Shown: piece by piece, positions 33,490 to 42,344 of the stretch
Layout: every line of letters starts with the position of its first letter
Position numbering within the stretch: the stretch's first letter is position 1
Origin: Actinopolymorpha singaporensis
GTDB lineage: Bacteria; Actinomycetota; Actinomycetes; Propionibacteriales; Actinopolymorphaceae
Assembly: GCF_900104745.1 (NCBI RefSeq)
Contig: NZ_LT629732.1
Span: 2,157,981-2,221,980 of the forward strand
Reading direction: 5' to 3'
Length of the DNA: 64,000 nucleotides
Made by a program: the position numbers and the translations under genes
Notes under the pieces: generated by a model
Told to the model about the DNA's origin: nothing
Database searches by the model: none
What the model saw: the letters and a program-made list of their open reading frames with translations, nothing else

Positions 33490-33923
33490 ACGGCTCGGCC
33501 CGAACCACCCGGATCGGTCCGGACCACCCGGATCGGTCCGGACTGAGCAGTCGGCCGGGCGGGCATCCGGACAGGAGAGGCGCCGTAAGGGAGGTCGATC
33601 GGGGAGCAGTCGCCACGACCGCACGAGGTCGGCGCGTCGCTCGGCGTGCCGGTTCGGGGTGTTTCGCCCAGATCCGCACCACTAACGGATCGCTGGTGGG
33701 AACACTCGACCTGACCTGCGACGTTGCGTCTGTTGAGATAGGCGGGCCAGAGTACGCCGTGGTGTGTCGGCCGAGCGGCCGGTGTACCGTCGTACTCTCC
33801 TCACGTCGTGGGGCAAGAGCGGTGCGATCACCGTTCGAGGGACGGTCGTTCTGAAGCACCGCAGCGCCCACCTGGCGATGCGGAACGATGAGCAGGAGGG
33901 ACGGGGCCGAAAGCCCCGGGAGT
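33490..33923 (+). promoter_or_regulatory. hpt-ftsH gap with direct repeat and looped ribosome site
   Basis: A 434-bp region with no believable gene. Two tandem copies of ACCACCCGGATCGGTCCGG (33504-33522, 33523-33541) follow the hpt stop. At the far end a strong AGGAGGG (33894-33900) lies 23 bases from the ftsH ATG, separated by a hairpin with stem CGGGGC/GCCCCG (33902-33918). Folding of the hairpin would bring AGGAGG to an ideal 7-base spacing. The ftsH promoter should lie within this stretch. Confidence 0.5.
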
Positions 33924-35948
33924 ATGGACGTCAAGCGATTCTTCCGCGGGCCGATCTTCTGGATCGCCGTACTCATCATCGCGATCCTGTTCGTCGGCGA
34001 ACTCGCCTCACGGTCGGGTGGGTTCCAGGCCACCGACACCTACAAGGTCGTCGACCAGATCCGGTCCAATCGCGTCGCCTCCGCCGTCATCGTCGGCGGC
34101 ACCGACCAGGAGATCCGGATCACCACCAAGGACGGCAAGAAGCTGCAGGCCGCCTGGGTGAACGGCCAGGATCTCGAGCTGCAGAAGCTCCTCCAGCAGA
34201 AGGCCGACCAAAAGCAGCTGCCCCAGGGCTACAACGTCGAGATCGCCCAGCCCAGCCTGTTCGGGTCGCTGCTGTCGACCCTGTTGCCGTTCGTGCTGAT
34301 CGCCTTGCTGTTCCTGTTCCTGATGAACCAGTTCCAGGGCGGCGGCAGCCGGGTGATGAACTTCGGCAAGTCCAAGGCCAAGCTGATCAGCAAGGACACC
34401 CCGAAGTCCACGTTCAACGACGTCGCCGGCTGCGACGAGGCGATCGAGGAGCTCGGCGAGATCAAGGAGTTCCTGCAGGAGCCGGCCAAGTTCCAGGCCG
34501 TGGGAGCGAAGATCCCCAAGGGCGTCCTCCTCTACGGCCAGCCCGGCACCGGTAAGACCCTGCTGGCCCGCGCGGTCGCGGGTGAGGCCGGCGTCCCCTT
34601 CTACTCCATCTCCGGTTCGGACTTCGTGGAGATGTTCGTCGGCGTCGGTGCCTCCCGGGTGCGCGACCTGTTCGAGCAGGCCAAGGCCAACGCGCCCGCC
34701 ATCGTCTTCATCGACGAGATCGACGCGGTGGGGCGGCACCGCGGTGCCGGTCTCGGCGGCGGCCACGACGAGCGCGAGCAGACCCTCAACCAGCTGCTGG
34801 TCGAGATGGACGGTTTCGACGTACGCGGCGGCGTCATCCTGATCGCGGCGACCAACCGTCCCGACATCCTCGACCCGGCACTGCTGCGTCCGGGCCGCTT
34901 CGACCGGCAGATCAGCGTGGAGGCCCCCGACCTGATCGGCCGGCACAAGATCCTCCAGGTGCACGCGCGCGGCAAGCCCGTCCAGCCCGACGTCGACCTG
35001 ATGGCGGTGGCCCGGCGCACCCCCGGCTTCAGCGGTGCCGACCTGGCCAACGTGCTGAACGAGGCGGCGCTGCTCACCGCCCGGCAGAACAAGAAGCTCA
35101 TCGACGACGACGCGCTCGACGAGGCCATCGACCGCGTGATCGCCGGGCCGCAGAAGCGCACCCGCCTGATGAGCGACAAAGAGAAGAAGATCACGGCCTA
35201 CCACGAGGGCGGACACGCCCTGGTGGCGGCGGCGCTGCCGGGCACCGACCCGGTGCACAAGGTCACGATCCTTCCGCGCGGCCGGGCACTCGGCTACACC
35301 ATGGTGCTGCCGGACGAGGACAAGTACTCCACCACCCGGTCGGAGATGCTGGACAAGCTCGCCTACATGATGGGTGGCCGGGCCGCGGAGGAGCTCGTCT
35401 TCCACGACCCGACGACCGGCGCGGCCAACGACATCGAGAAGGCGAGCGCGCTGGCCCGGGCGATGGTCACGCAGTACGGCATGACCGAGCGTCTCGGCGC
35501 CATCCGGTTCGGCGAGAACAACGGCGAGCCGTTCCTCGGCCGCGACATCGGCCACCAGCGCAACTACTCCGAAGAGGTCGCCGCGCTGGTCGACGAGGAG
35601 GTCCGCCGCCTGGTCGACACCGCGCACCAGGAGGCGTTCGACATCCTGGTCGAGAACCGCGACGTCCTGGACAACCTCGTGCTGGAGCTGTTCGAGCACG
35701 AGACCCTGGACAAGGGCGAGATCGAGGCCATCTTCCAGCCGATCCGCCGGCGCCCGATCCGGCCCGCCTGGACCGGGTCGCCGACCCGCCGTCCGTCCGA
35801 CATCCCGCCGGTCGACGCGCCGAAGGTCGCGCTGTCGCCCAACGGCAACCAGCCCGAGGGCGGGCTGGTGATCGCGCCGTCGCCGGAGGGCGAGTCGGAC
35901 GTGCAGGGCGGACGCCCCACTCCGGGGGACCACGCCGAGCCGTCGTGA
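33924..35948 (+). CDS. ftsH: ATP-dependent zinc metalloprotease FtsH
   Basis: A 674-residue membrane AAA+ protease that degrades misfolded membrane proteins and some regulators. Two membrane helices (about 11-30 and 117-137) flank a small external domain. The AAA module has Walker A GQPGTGKT (205-212), Walker [12 protein letters not shown] and the pore motif [14 protein letters not shown]. The protease motif is H427-EGG-H431. The last 60 residues are Pro-rich and disordered, as in other actinobacterial FtsH proteins. The start [10 protein letters not shown] matches relatives; an in-frame ATG at 33888 would add 12 residues. It heads the fol gene region. Confidence 0.97.
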   Translation: MDVKRFFRGPIFWIAVLIIAILFVGELASRSGGFQATDTYKVVDQIRSNRVASAVIVGGTDQEIRITTKDGKKLQAAWVNGQDLELQKLLQQKADQKQLPQGYNVEIAQPSLFGSLLSTLLPFVLIALLFLFLMNQFQGGGSRVMNFGKSKAKLISKDTPKSTFNDVAGCDEAIEELGEIKEFLQEPAKFQAVGAKIPKGVLLYGQPGTGKTLLARAVAGEAGVPFYSISGSDFVEMFVGVGASRVRDLFEQAKANAPAIVFIDEIDAVGRHRGAGLGGGHDEREQTLNQLLVEMDGFDVRGGVILIAATNRPDILDPALLRPGRFDRQISVEAPDLIGRHKILQVHARGKPVQPDVDLMAVARRTPGFSGADLANVLNEAALLTARQNKKLIDDDALDEAIDRVIAGPQKRTRLMSDKEKKITAYHEGGHALVAAALPGTDPVHKVTILPRGRALGYTMVLPDEDKYSTTRSEMLDKLAYMMGGRAAEELVFHDPTTGAANDIEKASALARAMVTQYGMTERLGAIRFGENNGEPFLGRDIGHQRNYSEEVAALVDEEVRRLVDTAHQEAFDILVENRDVLDNLVLELFEHETLDKGEIEAIFQPIRRRPIRPAWTGSPTRRPSDIPPVDAPKVALSPNGNQPEGGLVIAPSPEGESDVQGGRPTPGDHAEPS

Positions 35949-36038
35949 CGCCCTGGCGGGGTCGACGGGCGACGACGACCGGCGACGACCGACCACCGGG
36001 AATTCCACGAGGCACAAGGGACCGACGACAGGACTGCC

Positions 36039-36665
36039 GTGACCGCAAAGGCGACAGGCGTGACTGACGTGAGAGATCTGCACGAAGCTGCCGAGATTCC
36101 GCCGTTCGACCACGGCCGGGCCGAGCGGGCGATCCGTGAGCTGTTGCTCGCCGTGGGGGAGGACCCCGACCGCGAGGGGCTGCACGACACCCCGGCCCGG
36201 GTGGCCCGGGCGTACGCCGAGATGTTCGCCGGCCTGCGGATGACGCCGGAGTCGGTGCTGACCACGACGTTCGACCTCGGCCACGACGAGATGGTGCTGG
36301 TCAAGGACATCGAGGTGTGGTCGGTGTGCGAGCACCACCTGGTGCCGTTCACCGGCAGCGCGCACATCGGCTACATCCCGAACGCCGAGGGCCAGATCAC
36401 CGGGCTGTCCAAGCTGGCGCGGCTGGTCGACGTGTACGCGAAGCGGCCACAGGTGCAGGAGCGGCTCACCACCCAGGTGGCGGACGCGCTGCTGCGCATC
36501 CTGTCTCCCCGAGGCGTCATCGTGGTGATCGAGTGCGAGCACCTGTGCATGACCATGCGGGGCGTACGCAAGCCGGGCGCGAAGACCGTGACCTCGGCGG
36601 TGCGCGGTCAACTGCGGGACCCGACCACCAGGGCCGAGGCGATGAGCCTCATCATCGGCGCCTGA
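36039..36665 (+). CDS. folE: GTP cyclohydrolase I
   Basis: A 208-residue enzyme that opens GTP to form dihydroneopterin triphosphate, the first step of folate synthesis. The zinc and active-site residues are seen in [12 protein letters not shown] and in [32 protein letters not shown] is another family hallmark. The start is a GTG at 36039 (an alternative GTG lies at 36060). It follows ftsH by 90 bp; folP, folB and folK come later, after two genes on the other strand. Confidence 0.97.
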   Translation: MTAKATGVTDVRDLHEAAEIPPFDHGRAERAIRELLLAVGEDPDREGLHDTPARVARAYAEMFAGLRMTPESVLTTTFDLGHDEMVLVKDIEVWSVCEHHLVPFTGSAHIGYIPNAEGQITGLSKLARLVDVYAKRPQVQERLTTQVADALLRILSPRGVIVVIECEHLCMTMRGVRKPGAKTVTSAVRGQLRDPTTRAEAMSLIIGA

Positions 36666-36714
36666 GCAGACCGGACAGCCTGAGTTCGAAACCCAGCGGA
36701 CAGCTGAGACCGAG

Positions 36715-36756
36715 CGGTGCCGGCGGCGCTCCTGGCAGGGAGAGCCGCCGGCACCG
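36715..36756 (+). terminator. folE terminator hairpin
   Basis: Perfect 13-bp arms CGGTGCCGGCGGC (36715-36727) and complement (36744-36756) with a 16-base loop, followed by TCGT. It lies 50 bp past the folE stop. Confidence 0.65.
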
Positions 36757-36795
36757 TCGTACTGCTCAGAGGGATTCGTACCGGAGGGACTCGAA

Positions 36796-36823
36796 CTGCG
36801 CAGGGGGGACCCCGCCTGCGCAG
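36796..36823. terminator. Second hairpin between folE and the DUF2795 gene
   Basis: CTGCGCAGG (36796-36804) pairs with CCTGCGCAG (36815-36823) around a 10-base loop. It lies 38 bp beyond the stop of the convergent DUF2795 gene and so may terminate that gene, with the first hairpin serving folE. Confidence 0.5.
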
Positions 36824-36861
36824 AGTGATTCGGGTGGTGCCTCGAGGCCGCTGACCTCGCC

Positions 36862-37125
36862 CTACAACCCGACCGGGACCTGCGGCATGTGTACCCACAG
36901 CTGGCGCTGGTGGATGTAGTGCCGGTCGGGGATCTGCTCCAGCAGCGAGACGACTTCCCGTCGGGCGCCCTGGGCACGTGCCGCCTGGACGAGCTGGCCG
37001 CGGGAGGCGGGGCCGGTCGCGAACGCGTCGTCGAGGATCTCGAGGATTTCGACCCGGGTGACGGGCTCGGCGGGCACGACGTCGGCCGTGGGGGTGACGG
37101 TGACGTCGGCGGTGGCGGGGCTCAT
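36862..37125 (-). CDS. DUF2795-like small protein
   Basis: An 87-residue protein whose C-terminal 60 residues resemble DUF2795: ILDDAFATGPASRGQLVQAA, then LLEQIPDRHYIHQRQLWVHM. Proteins with this domain are short and uncharacterised. AAAGGAG six bases before the ATG at 37125 is very strong, suggesting high expression. Together with the esterase it interrupts the fol genes on the opposite strand. Function unknown. Confidence 0.65.
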   Translation of the reverse strand: MSPATADVTVTPTADVVPAEPVTRVEILEILDDAFATGPASRGQLVQAARAQGARREVVSLLEQIPDRHYIHQRQLWVHMPQVPVGL

Positions 37126-37272
37126 GACTCTCCTTTCACGTGGGCGGCCGGAATCTCCGCCGCCATTTCGAGCTGTGACCCATCCCTCACCCGCAGTCAA
37201 CGTACCAAAGGTCCTCGGCCTTCGGGCCCTTCCCCCGCGAATCCGTGGCATTCCCCGGGAATCCCCGGACGA

Positions 37273-38364
37273 TCAGCGCAGGGCGTCGAGCAGCATGGGC
37301 AGCGAGCGGTGGAGTTCGCGTTGCCAGTAAGGCCAGCTGTGGGTTCCGGGCCCGTAGAAGTGGGTCTCCAGGCGAGGTGCTCCGGCCTGCCGCAGCCGGT
37401 CGGCCAGCACCCGATTCTCGGACTCGAAGAGCGTCTCGTACGCGCTCGTTCTCCCCGGCGGGTCGAGCGGCCCCGCCTGGCCGTTGCCGCAGGACAGGTA
37501 GAGCGGGATGCGCCGCAGTTGGCGCACCAGGTCAGCCGGGTTGTGCGCTGCCCACACGCTCGCCTGGGCGGTTGGGTCGCCCCACAACTTCAGCGGGTCG
37601 TCGACGTAGCCGCCCACCAGGTCGAGGACGAACTGCGTCGCCCCCGGCGTGTGCCGGGTGTCGACGACGCCGCTGTACGACGCGGCGGCGCGGAACATCC
37701 CCGGATGCCGGCCGGCGTACGACAGCGCGCCGAAGCCGCCCATGGACAGGCCGGCGACCACCCGGCGGTGACCGGCGCCGTAGTCGCGTTCGACGATCCG
37801 GCGTACCTCGGTCAGGTGGAACCGCTCCCAGGCGGGCGGACCGGCCTGCCCGGCGTTGTACCAGTCGCTGTAGAAGCCGACGTTGCCCGCCTCCGGCATC
37901 ACCACGAGGACGTTCCGCAGTGAGGGGATGCCGGCCACGTCGGTGAGCGCAGTCCAGCTGGTGTAGTCGCCGCAGCACCCGTGCAGCAGGTAGAGCACCG
38001 GCCAGTGCCGGCCCGGCCGCCGGCGCTCCCAGCCGTCCGGCGTCAGCAACCTCACCTTGGCGGTCGTACCGAGCGCCGGTGAGTCGATCGTCAGGTCGAC
38101 CTGGCGGGGCGCGACCTGCTCCTCCTCGACGACCCGGGCACCGCCGGCCGCCGCGGTGGCGTCGGCGGCGGTGGCCTTCGGAGTAGTACCCGGTGTGGCC
38201 GCTCGGGCTGCCCGGACCGGCAGCGCCACGGTGACGAGGGCGGACAGGGCGAGCAGGAACGCGGCGAGGAGGACGGCGACGCGACGGGTGTCGGAGCGAG
38301 GCTCTACGATCGCCGCGCGGGCGACGCCAGACGGCGCCGCGGATCTGGTGGGGTCGAGGGGCAT
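37273..38364 (-). CDS. Secreted alpha/beta-hydrolase esterase (antigen 85/esterase D-like)
   Basis: A 363-residue exported hydrolase. A basic N-terminus and hydrophobic segment (about 30-54, VLLAAFLLALSALVTVALPV ending in ARAA) form a signal peptide. The catalytic domain (90-363) has the oxyanion loop YLLHGCCGDYTSW, the nucleophile in GLSMGGFGAL and a likely catalytic histidine in YGPGTHSWPYW. This is the putative esterase family that includes mycolyltransferases and S-formylglutathione hydrolases; here a carbohydrate-ester or lipid target is likely. GGGAGG precedes the ATG at 38364. Confidence 0.9.
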   Translation of the reverse strand: MPLDPTRSAAPSGVARAAIVEPRSDTRRVAVLLAAFLLALSALVTVALPVRAARAATPGTTPKATAADATAAAGGARVVEEEQVAPRQVDLTIDSPALGTTAKVRLLTPDGWERRRPGRHWPVLYLLHGCCGDYTSWTALTDVAGIPSLRNVLVVMPEAGNVGFYSDWYNAGQAGPPAWERFHLTEVRRIVERDYGAGHRRVVAGLSMGGFGALSYAGRHPGMFRAAASYSGVVDTRHTPGATQFVLDLVGGYVDDPLKLWGDPTAQASVWAAHNPADLVRQLRRIPLYLSCGNGQAGPLDPPGRTSAYETLFESENRVLADRLRQAGAPRLETHFYGPGTHSWPYWQRELHRSLPMLLDALR

Positions 38365-38538
38365 CCGGTGACCTCCCGGTTCGGGTGGCAGGGCTGGCGG
38401 CCGGCCGACGTTGGGCTGATGGGGTCGATGTCGAGCTGGTGTCGGCCTGAAGGTCGTGGTGGCCTGACCGTGCGTCAAGGCCCGCCGCCGACGTTGGCCA
38501 CCGGCGCCGGGCGCCACGAGACGAAGTGAGGTGAGGTC

Positions 38539-39447
38539 GTGCGGGTGAGCGGTGTACCCACGGCGTACCTCCCTGGCCTGCCCCAGCCCCGCCGTGCGCT
38601 GGTGATGGGGGTGCTCAACGTCACGCCCGACTCGTTCTCCGACGGCGGCCAGTGGCTGGAGCCCGACAAGGCCATCGCCCACGGCCACGAGTTGCTCGCC
38701 GAAGGCGCCGACCTGCTCGACGTGGGCGGTGAGTCGACTCGTCCCGGAGCGGACCGGCCCTCGGAGGAGGAGGAGCTGGCCCGGGTCCTGCCGGTCGTCC
38801 GGGCGCTGGCCGGCGCCGGGGCGCTGGTCTCGGTCGACACCATGCGCTCCCGGGTCGCCCAGGAGACTGTCGAGGCCGGTGCGGTGATGGTCAACGACGT
38901 GTCCGGTGGCCTGGCCGATCCACGGATGCTGCCCTTCGTCGCGGCCGCGGGCGTTCCGTACATCTGCATGCACTGGCGGGCGCACGCGGCGCAGATGCAG
39001 CGGCACGCGACCTACGACGACGTGGTCGAGACCGTGGTCAGTGAGCTGAGCGACCGGTTGGCCGCCGCCGAGGCCGCCGGGGTCGCTCCGGAGCTGCTGG
39101 CGGTCGACCCGGGTCTGGGGTTCGCGAAGACGGGCGAGCACAACTGGGCACTGCTGGCCGGGTTCGACCGGCTCGCCTCGCTCGGCCGTCCGGTGCTGAT
39201 CGCCGCCTCCCGCAAGACGTTTCTGGGAAACCTGCTGGCCGACCCCGAGACCGGCCAACGGCGACGCACAGTCGACCGGGACGACGCCAGTGCGGCGGTC
39301 GCGGTGCTGGCGGCGGCGGCCGGTGCGTGGTGTGTCCGATCCCATGCCGTCCGGCCAACTCTGGACGGCGTCAAGGTGGCCGCCGCCTGGGGCGCGGCTC
39401 CGGCGGGACACGAGACCGGCCGCGACCGACCGGAATCCCACCCGTGA
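38539..39447 (+). CDS. folP: Dihydropteroate synthase
   Basis: A 302-residue TIM-barrel enzyme that joins p-aminobenzoate to the pterin pyrophosphate; the target of sulfonamides. Key segments are MGVLNVTPDSFSDGG, DLLDVGGESTRPGA, VSVDTMRS and NDVSGG, with the pterin-binding DPGLGFAKTGEHN and ASRKTFLG. The start is a GTG at 38539 behind GAGGTGAGG. It is 191 bp upstream of folB, which has its own ribosome site. Confidence 0.97.
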   Translation: MRVSGVPTAYLPGLPQPRRALVMGVLNVTPDSFSDGGQWLEPDKAIAHGHELLAEGADLLDVGGESTRPGADRPSEEEELARVLPVVRALAGAGALVSVDTMRSRVAQETVEAGAVMVNDVSGGLADPRMLPFVAAAGVPYICMHWRAHAAQMQRHATYDDVVETVVSELSDRLAAAEAAGVAPELLAVDPGLGFAKTGEHNWALLAGFDRLASLGRPVLIAASRKTFLGNLLADPETGQRRRTVDRDDASAAVAVLAAAAGAWCVRSHAVRPTLDGVKVAAAWGAAPAGHETGRDRPESHP

Positions 39448-39638
39448 TCACCGCCGGGCGACGTCCGCGAACACGCTGTGACCTGGCCATGAGCAGGTGG
39501 TGAACACTGTGAAGGTCGCTTCCTCGCCCTGCCGTGAGCCGTGCGACGGACGAAACAAACAGGCCCCTCGGGTTGTCGTTATGACAGGGCACGCCGGTAC
39601 TGTCTGGCCAGGGATGTTTCGACCGGGAGGAGGACATA

Positions 39639-40001
39639 GTGGCTGATCTGATCACCCTGCGTGGGCTCCGCGTGTTCGGCCACCATGGTGTCCACCCGGA
39701 AGAGCGCGCACAGGGTCAGACCTTCGTGGTCGACGTGGCACTCGGCGTCGACACCCGGCCGGCGGCCCTGGCCGACGACCTTTCCCAGACGCTCGACTAC
39801 TCACTGCTGGCGACCCAGGTCGCCGACGCCGTGGGCAGGCAACCCGTCGACCTCATCGAGACGGTGGCGCAGCGCGTCGCCGATCTGTGCCTCGACCACC
39901 CCCGGGTGGAGCACGTAGAGGTCACCCTGCACAAGCCCGAGGCGCCGGTCGGGCTTCCGCTCGACGACGTCGCCGTGACCATCCACCGGAGCCGTACGTG
40001 A
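39639..40001 (+). CDS. folB: Dihydroneopterin aldolase
   Basis: A 120-residue enzyme that cleaves dihydroneopterin to 6-hydroxymethyldihydropterin. It has LITLRGLRVFGHHGVHPEE at the start, a DYSLLA segment, PVDLIETVAQRVADLCL (with the conserved Glu) and the VTLHKPEAPVGL end with the catalytic Lys. The GTG start has GGAGGAGG upstream. Its TGA overlaps the folK GTG by four bases, so the two are translationally coupled. Confidence 0.96.
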   Translation: MADLITLRGLRVFGHHGVHPEERAQGQTFVVDVALGVDTRPAALADDLSQTLDYSLLATQVADAVGRQPVDLIETVAQRVADLCLDHPRVEHVEVTLHKPEAPVGLPLDDVAVTIHRSRT

Positions 40002-40564
40002 ACGAGACCCCCAACCCGCACATCATCGACGCCGACACGTTGACCGGTGGGTTCCGCCCGATCCGGCGGGTCGTGGTCGCACTGGGCAGCAACCTGGGCG
40101 ATCGGGTGGCCAATCTGCAGGGTGCCCTGAACGCGGTGGCCGACACCCCGGACGTCGAGGTCGTCGGGGTCTCGCCGGTCTACGAGAGCGCGGCCGTCGG
40201 CGGCCCCGAGGGGTCGCCCGACTTCCTGAACGCCGTGGTGGTGGTCGACTCGACGCTGCACGCCCGCACCCTGCTGGAGCGGGCACTGGCGATCGAGGAC
40301 GCCTTCGGCCGGGTCCGCACCGAGCCGGGCGCTCCCCGCACCCTCGACGTCGACCTGGTGGTGGTCGGCGACAAGGTGATCCAGGAGGACGACTTCGTGC
40401 TCCCGCATCCCCGCGCCCACGAGCGGGCGTTCGTGGTCCTCCCATGGGCGTCGGTCGACGCCGACGGCGTGATCCCCGGCCAGGGACGGGTCGGCGACCT
40501 CGCCGGCCAGGTGGACACCACGACGATCACCCGCGTGGACGGCCTCGAGTTGCGCATCGAGTGA
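39998..40564 (+). CDS. folK: 2-amino-4-hydroxy-6-hydroxymethyldihydropteridine pyrophosphokinase
   Basis: A 188-residue kinase that transfers pyrophosphate from ATP to the pterin before FolP. VVVALGSNLGDR is the ATP/pterin start signature, followed by VYESAAVGGPEGSPDFLNAV and RTLDVDLVVVGD with the metal-binding aspartates, and LPHPRAHERAFVV. It starts with the GTG inside the folB stop and ends in a GAGTGA that contains the start of the next gene: a tight three-gene operon folB-folK-DUF3180. Confidence 0.97.
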   Translation: MNETPNPHIIDADTLTGGFRPIRRVVVALGSNLGDRVANLQGALNAVADTPDVEVVGVSPVYESAAVGGPEGSPDFLNAVVVVDSTLHARTLLERALAIEDAFGRVRTEPGAPRTLDVDLVVVGDKVIQEDDFVLPHPRAHERAFVVLPWASVDADGVIPGQGRVGDLAGQVDTTTITRVDGLELRIE

Positions 40565-41058
40565 GACCGGTGCGTACGACGCGGCCAGCGGTACTGGTCG
40601 CCCTGATCCTGATCGGTGGTGCGGTCGCCTGGAGCGGCGTCGCCATCCTGCAGGCGATGGGTCAGACGGTAGGGCGAACCCCATGGTCCGCGCCCGGCGG
40701 ACTGGCGTTCTTCGCCGCCCTGCTGCTGCTCGGCGCGTGGTACATGTACGACCGGATCCACCGCAAGCAGCGCTCGGTCGACGGGCTGACCGCCGTCCGA
40801 CTGCTCGCCCTGGCCAAGGCCAGCGCGCTGGTGGGCGCGCTTGCCACCGGCGTCTACGCCGGGATCGCGATCCGGTTCCTTCCCAGCGCCGACATCCCCG
40901 ACGTCCGCACCCGGGTGATCCGGGCGGTGGTGACCGTCGTCGCCGCCGTGGCCGTCATGGTCGGCGGGCTGTTGCTCGAACGCGCCTGCAAGGTGCCGGA
41001 GGACCCCGACCAGGAAGAGCGCGCTGCGCGGCGCGGCGGGAACGGCCGCCAGTCGTGA
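40561..41058 (+). CDS. DUF3180 family membrane protein
   Basis: A 165-residue protein with four predicted membrane helices (about 10-30, 40-60, 85-108 and 120-142) and a charged tail. DUF3180 genes follow folK throughout actinobacteria (the Rv3605c position in M. tuberculosis, from memory), but no function is known. It starts by GTGA overlap with the folK stop. A role connected to folate is suggested only by this constant position. Confidence 0.88.
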   Translation: MRPVRTTRPAVLVALILIGGAVAWSGVAILQAMGQTVGRTPWSAPGGLAFFAALLLLGAWYMYDRIHRKQRSVDGLTAVRLLALAKASALVGALATGVYAGIAIRFLPSADIPDVRTRVIRAVVTVVAAVAVMVGGLLLERACKVPEDPDQEERAARRGGNGRQS

Positions 41059-41215
41059 GGCGCAGGCGTCGTATGTGTGCGGCGCCGCATCGGACCCCGT
41101 GCTCCAGATGGCGTGAGCCATGCCAGTTCGTCCTGGTTTGGTATCGCCAGCATGACGTAAGGTAGCCGACACTCGGGTAATTCGGGATATGCCACACATC
41201 GGCTGCCACAAACCG

Positions 41216-41221
41216 TAACCT
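41216..41221 (+). promoter_or_regulatory. -10 element TAACCT of a leaderless gene
   Basis: TAACCT ends exactly 6 bases before the ATG at 41228; no ribosome site is present. The surrounding 41140-41221 is AT-richer, as expected of a promoter. Confidence 0.5.
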
Positions 41222-41227
41222 CTCCCC

Positions 41228-42208
41228 ATGCCACGTCAGGGGGATCACCGCGTACGTCATCTCGCCAGGTGGGTGGCGACTCCGGTGCTGGCGCTGAGCG
41301 CCGCACTGGTGTTGTTCGCTCTCACCCAGGGCGCTCCGGCGCTGCTGGCAGGTGCTGCCATCACCACGCTCGTGTCCGGAGTCGTCGCGGTGGCCGTCTA
41401 CGACGTCGAACTACTACGTGCCCGGCGCACGCACGGCGCCGACCGGGCCGCGCAGGCGCGTTCCTACGCCGCGATGTACGCCGCACACGTCCGGGTGATG
41501 GCGCAGGGCTTCACGCTCGCCAACAACCGCCAGCGGCTCGAGGTCCCCGTCAAGTCCGCAGGGGACGAGGCCGCCGGGACGCCTGAGGCCGAGTCGGCTG
41601 CGAAGGTCGGGCAGGCCACCCCGGTGGCGCGCGCGGTGACGCAGGTACGCACCCAGCGGCGAGCTGCCGGCAGCGGAGGCCAGGTTGAGTGGGACACCCT
41701 CGCCGGCCCCGGCGAGGACGTCCGGTCCGAGGCGCCTGCCGAGAAGGTCGAGCCGGCGAAGAAGACCGAGCCCGCCGAGAAGACCGAGCCCGCCGAGAAG
41801 GCCGAGCCTGCCGAGAAGGTCGAGCCTGCCGAGAAGGTCGAGCCTGCCGAGAAGGTCGAGCCCGCCGAGAAGGTCGAGCCCGCCGAGAAGGTCGAGCCCG
41901 CCGAGAAGGTCGAGCCCGCAGACGGGGCCAAGGCGCAGGAGGGGAAGTCGGCGGCGCCGGAGCTGTGGAAGAGCCTCCCCGAGGCCCCGACGGTCGTCGA
42001 TCTCAAGGCGTGGGAGGTACGCGCCCGGATCGCCGAGGAAGAACGCGCCGCCCGGCAGAAGACGCAGGGCAAGTCCGAGGACGCCAAGCAGGACGCCAAC
42101 CGCAACCAGCCCGCCGACGGCACCCCGGCCAAGAACGCCGCGCCGGCGAAGGCCGTCGAGGCCGACGGCCACGAGGAGTCCCCGGCCCAGGAGCGCAAGG
42201 GCGCCTGA
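41228..42208 (+). CDS. Membrane protein with EPAEKV repeats
   Basis: A 326-residue protein. Two membrane helices form a hairpin near the N-terminus (about 12-33 and 38-58). Residues 70-150 are a soluble part, residues 175-235 a repeat of EPAEKV/EPAEKT hexapeptides, and residues 236-326 a charged Lys/Glu/Ala-rich tail. The position right after DUF3180 matches an alanine/proline-rich transmembrane protein in mycobacteria (Rv3604c, from memory), so it may be a diverged counterpart. The repeat probably forms an extended charged helix on the cytoplasmic side. Function unknown. Confidence 0.75.
   Translation: MPRQGDHRVRHLARWVATPVLALSAALVLFALTQGAPALLAGAAITTLVSGVVAVAVYDVELLRARRTHGADRAAQARSYAAMYAAHVRVMAQGFTLANNRQRLEVPVKSAGDEAAGTPEAESAAKVGQATPVARAVTQVRTQRRAAGSGGQVEWDTLAGPGEDVRSEAPAEKVEPAKKTEPAEKTEPAEKAEPAEKVEPAEKVEPAEKVEPAEKVEPAEKVEPAEKVEPADGAKAQEGKSAAPELWKSLPEAPTVVDLKAWEVRARIAEEERAARQKTQGKSEDAKQDANRNQPADGTPAKNAAPAKAVEADGHEESPAQERKGA
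41752..41922 (+). repeat. 18-bp in-frame tandem repeat
   Basis: About ten units of GAGCCCGCCGAGAAGGTC with few changes encode the EPAEKV repeats. Units near the centre are identical or differ only at one silent site (GCC/GCT context). Replication slippage would change the copy number without a frameshift. Confidence 0.85.
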
Positions 42209-42254
42209 CCGCCGCTGGCTGCAGTTGACCCGCCCGACAGCCCGAACGACAGCC

Positions 42255-42299
42255 CAGGAAGCGGGCCGGCCGAGCCAGTCTCGGCCGGCCCGCTTCCTG
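42255..42299. terminator. 20-bp perfect bidirectional terminator
   Basis: Arms 42255-42274 and 42280-42299 are exact complements with a 5-base loop (CCAGT). They lie between the convergent repeat protein gene (stop 42208) and the NuoD2 gene (stop 42345). It is the longest perfect stem in the window. Confidence 0.85.
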
Positions 42300-42344
42300 C
42301 GCAGGCCGACGTGCAGGCCCTGCCGCTCGAGCTACTTGTCCGAC

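Noticed and set aside
34008-36977. A 989-codon open frame on the minus strand over ftsH and folE
   Set aside because: It is antisense to two clearly conserved genes and arises from high GC content; the translation is Val/His/Arg/Gln-rich without domains.
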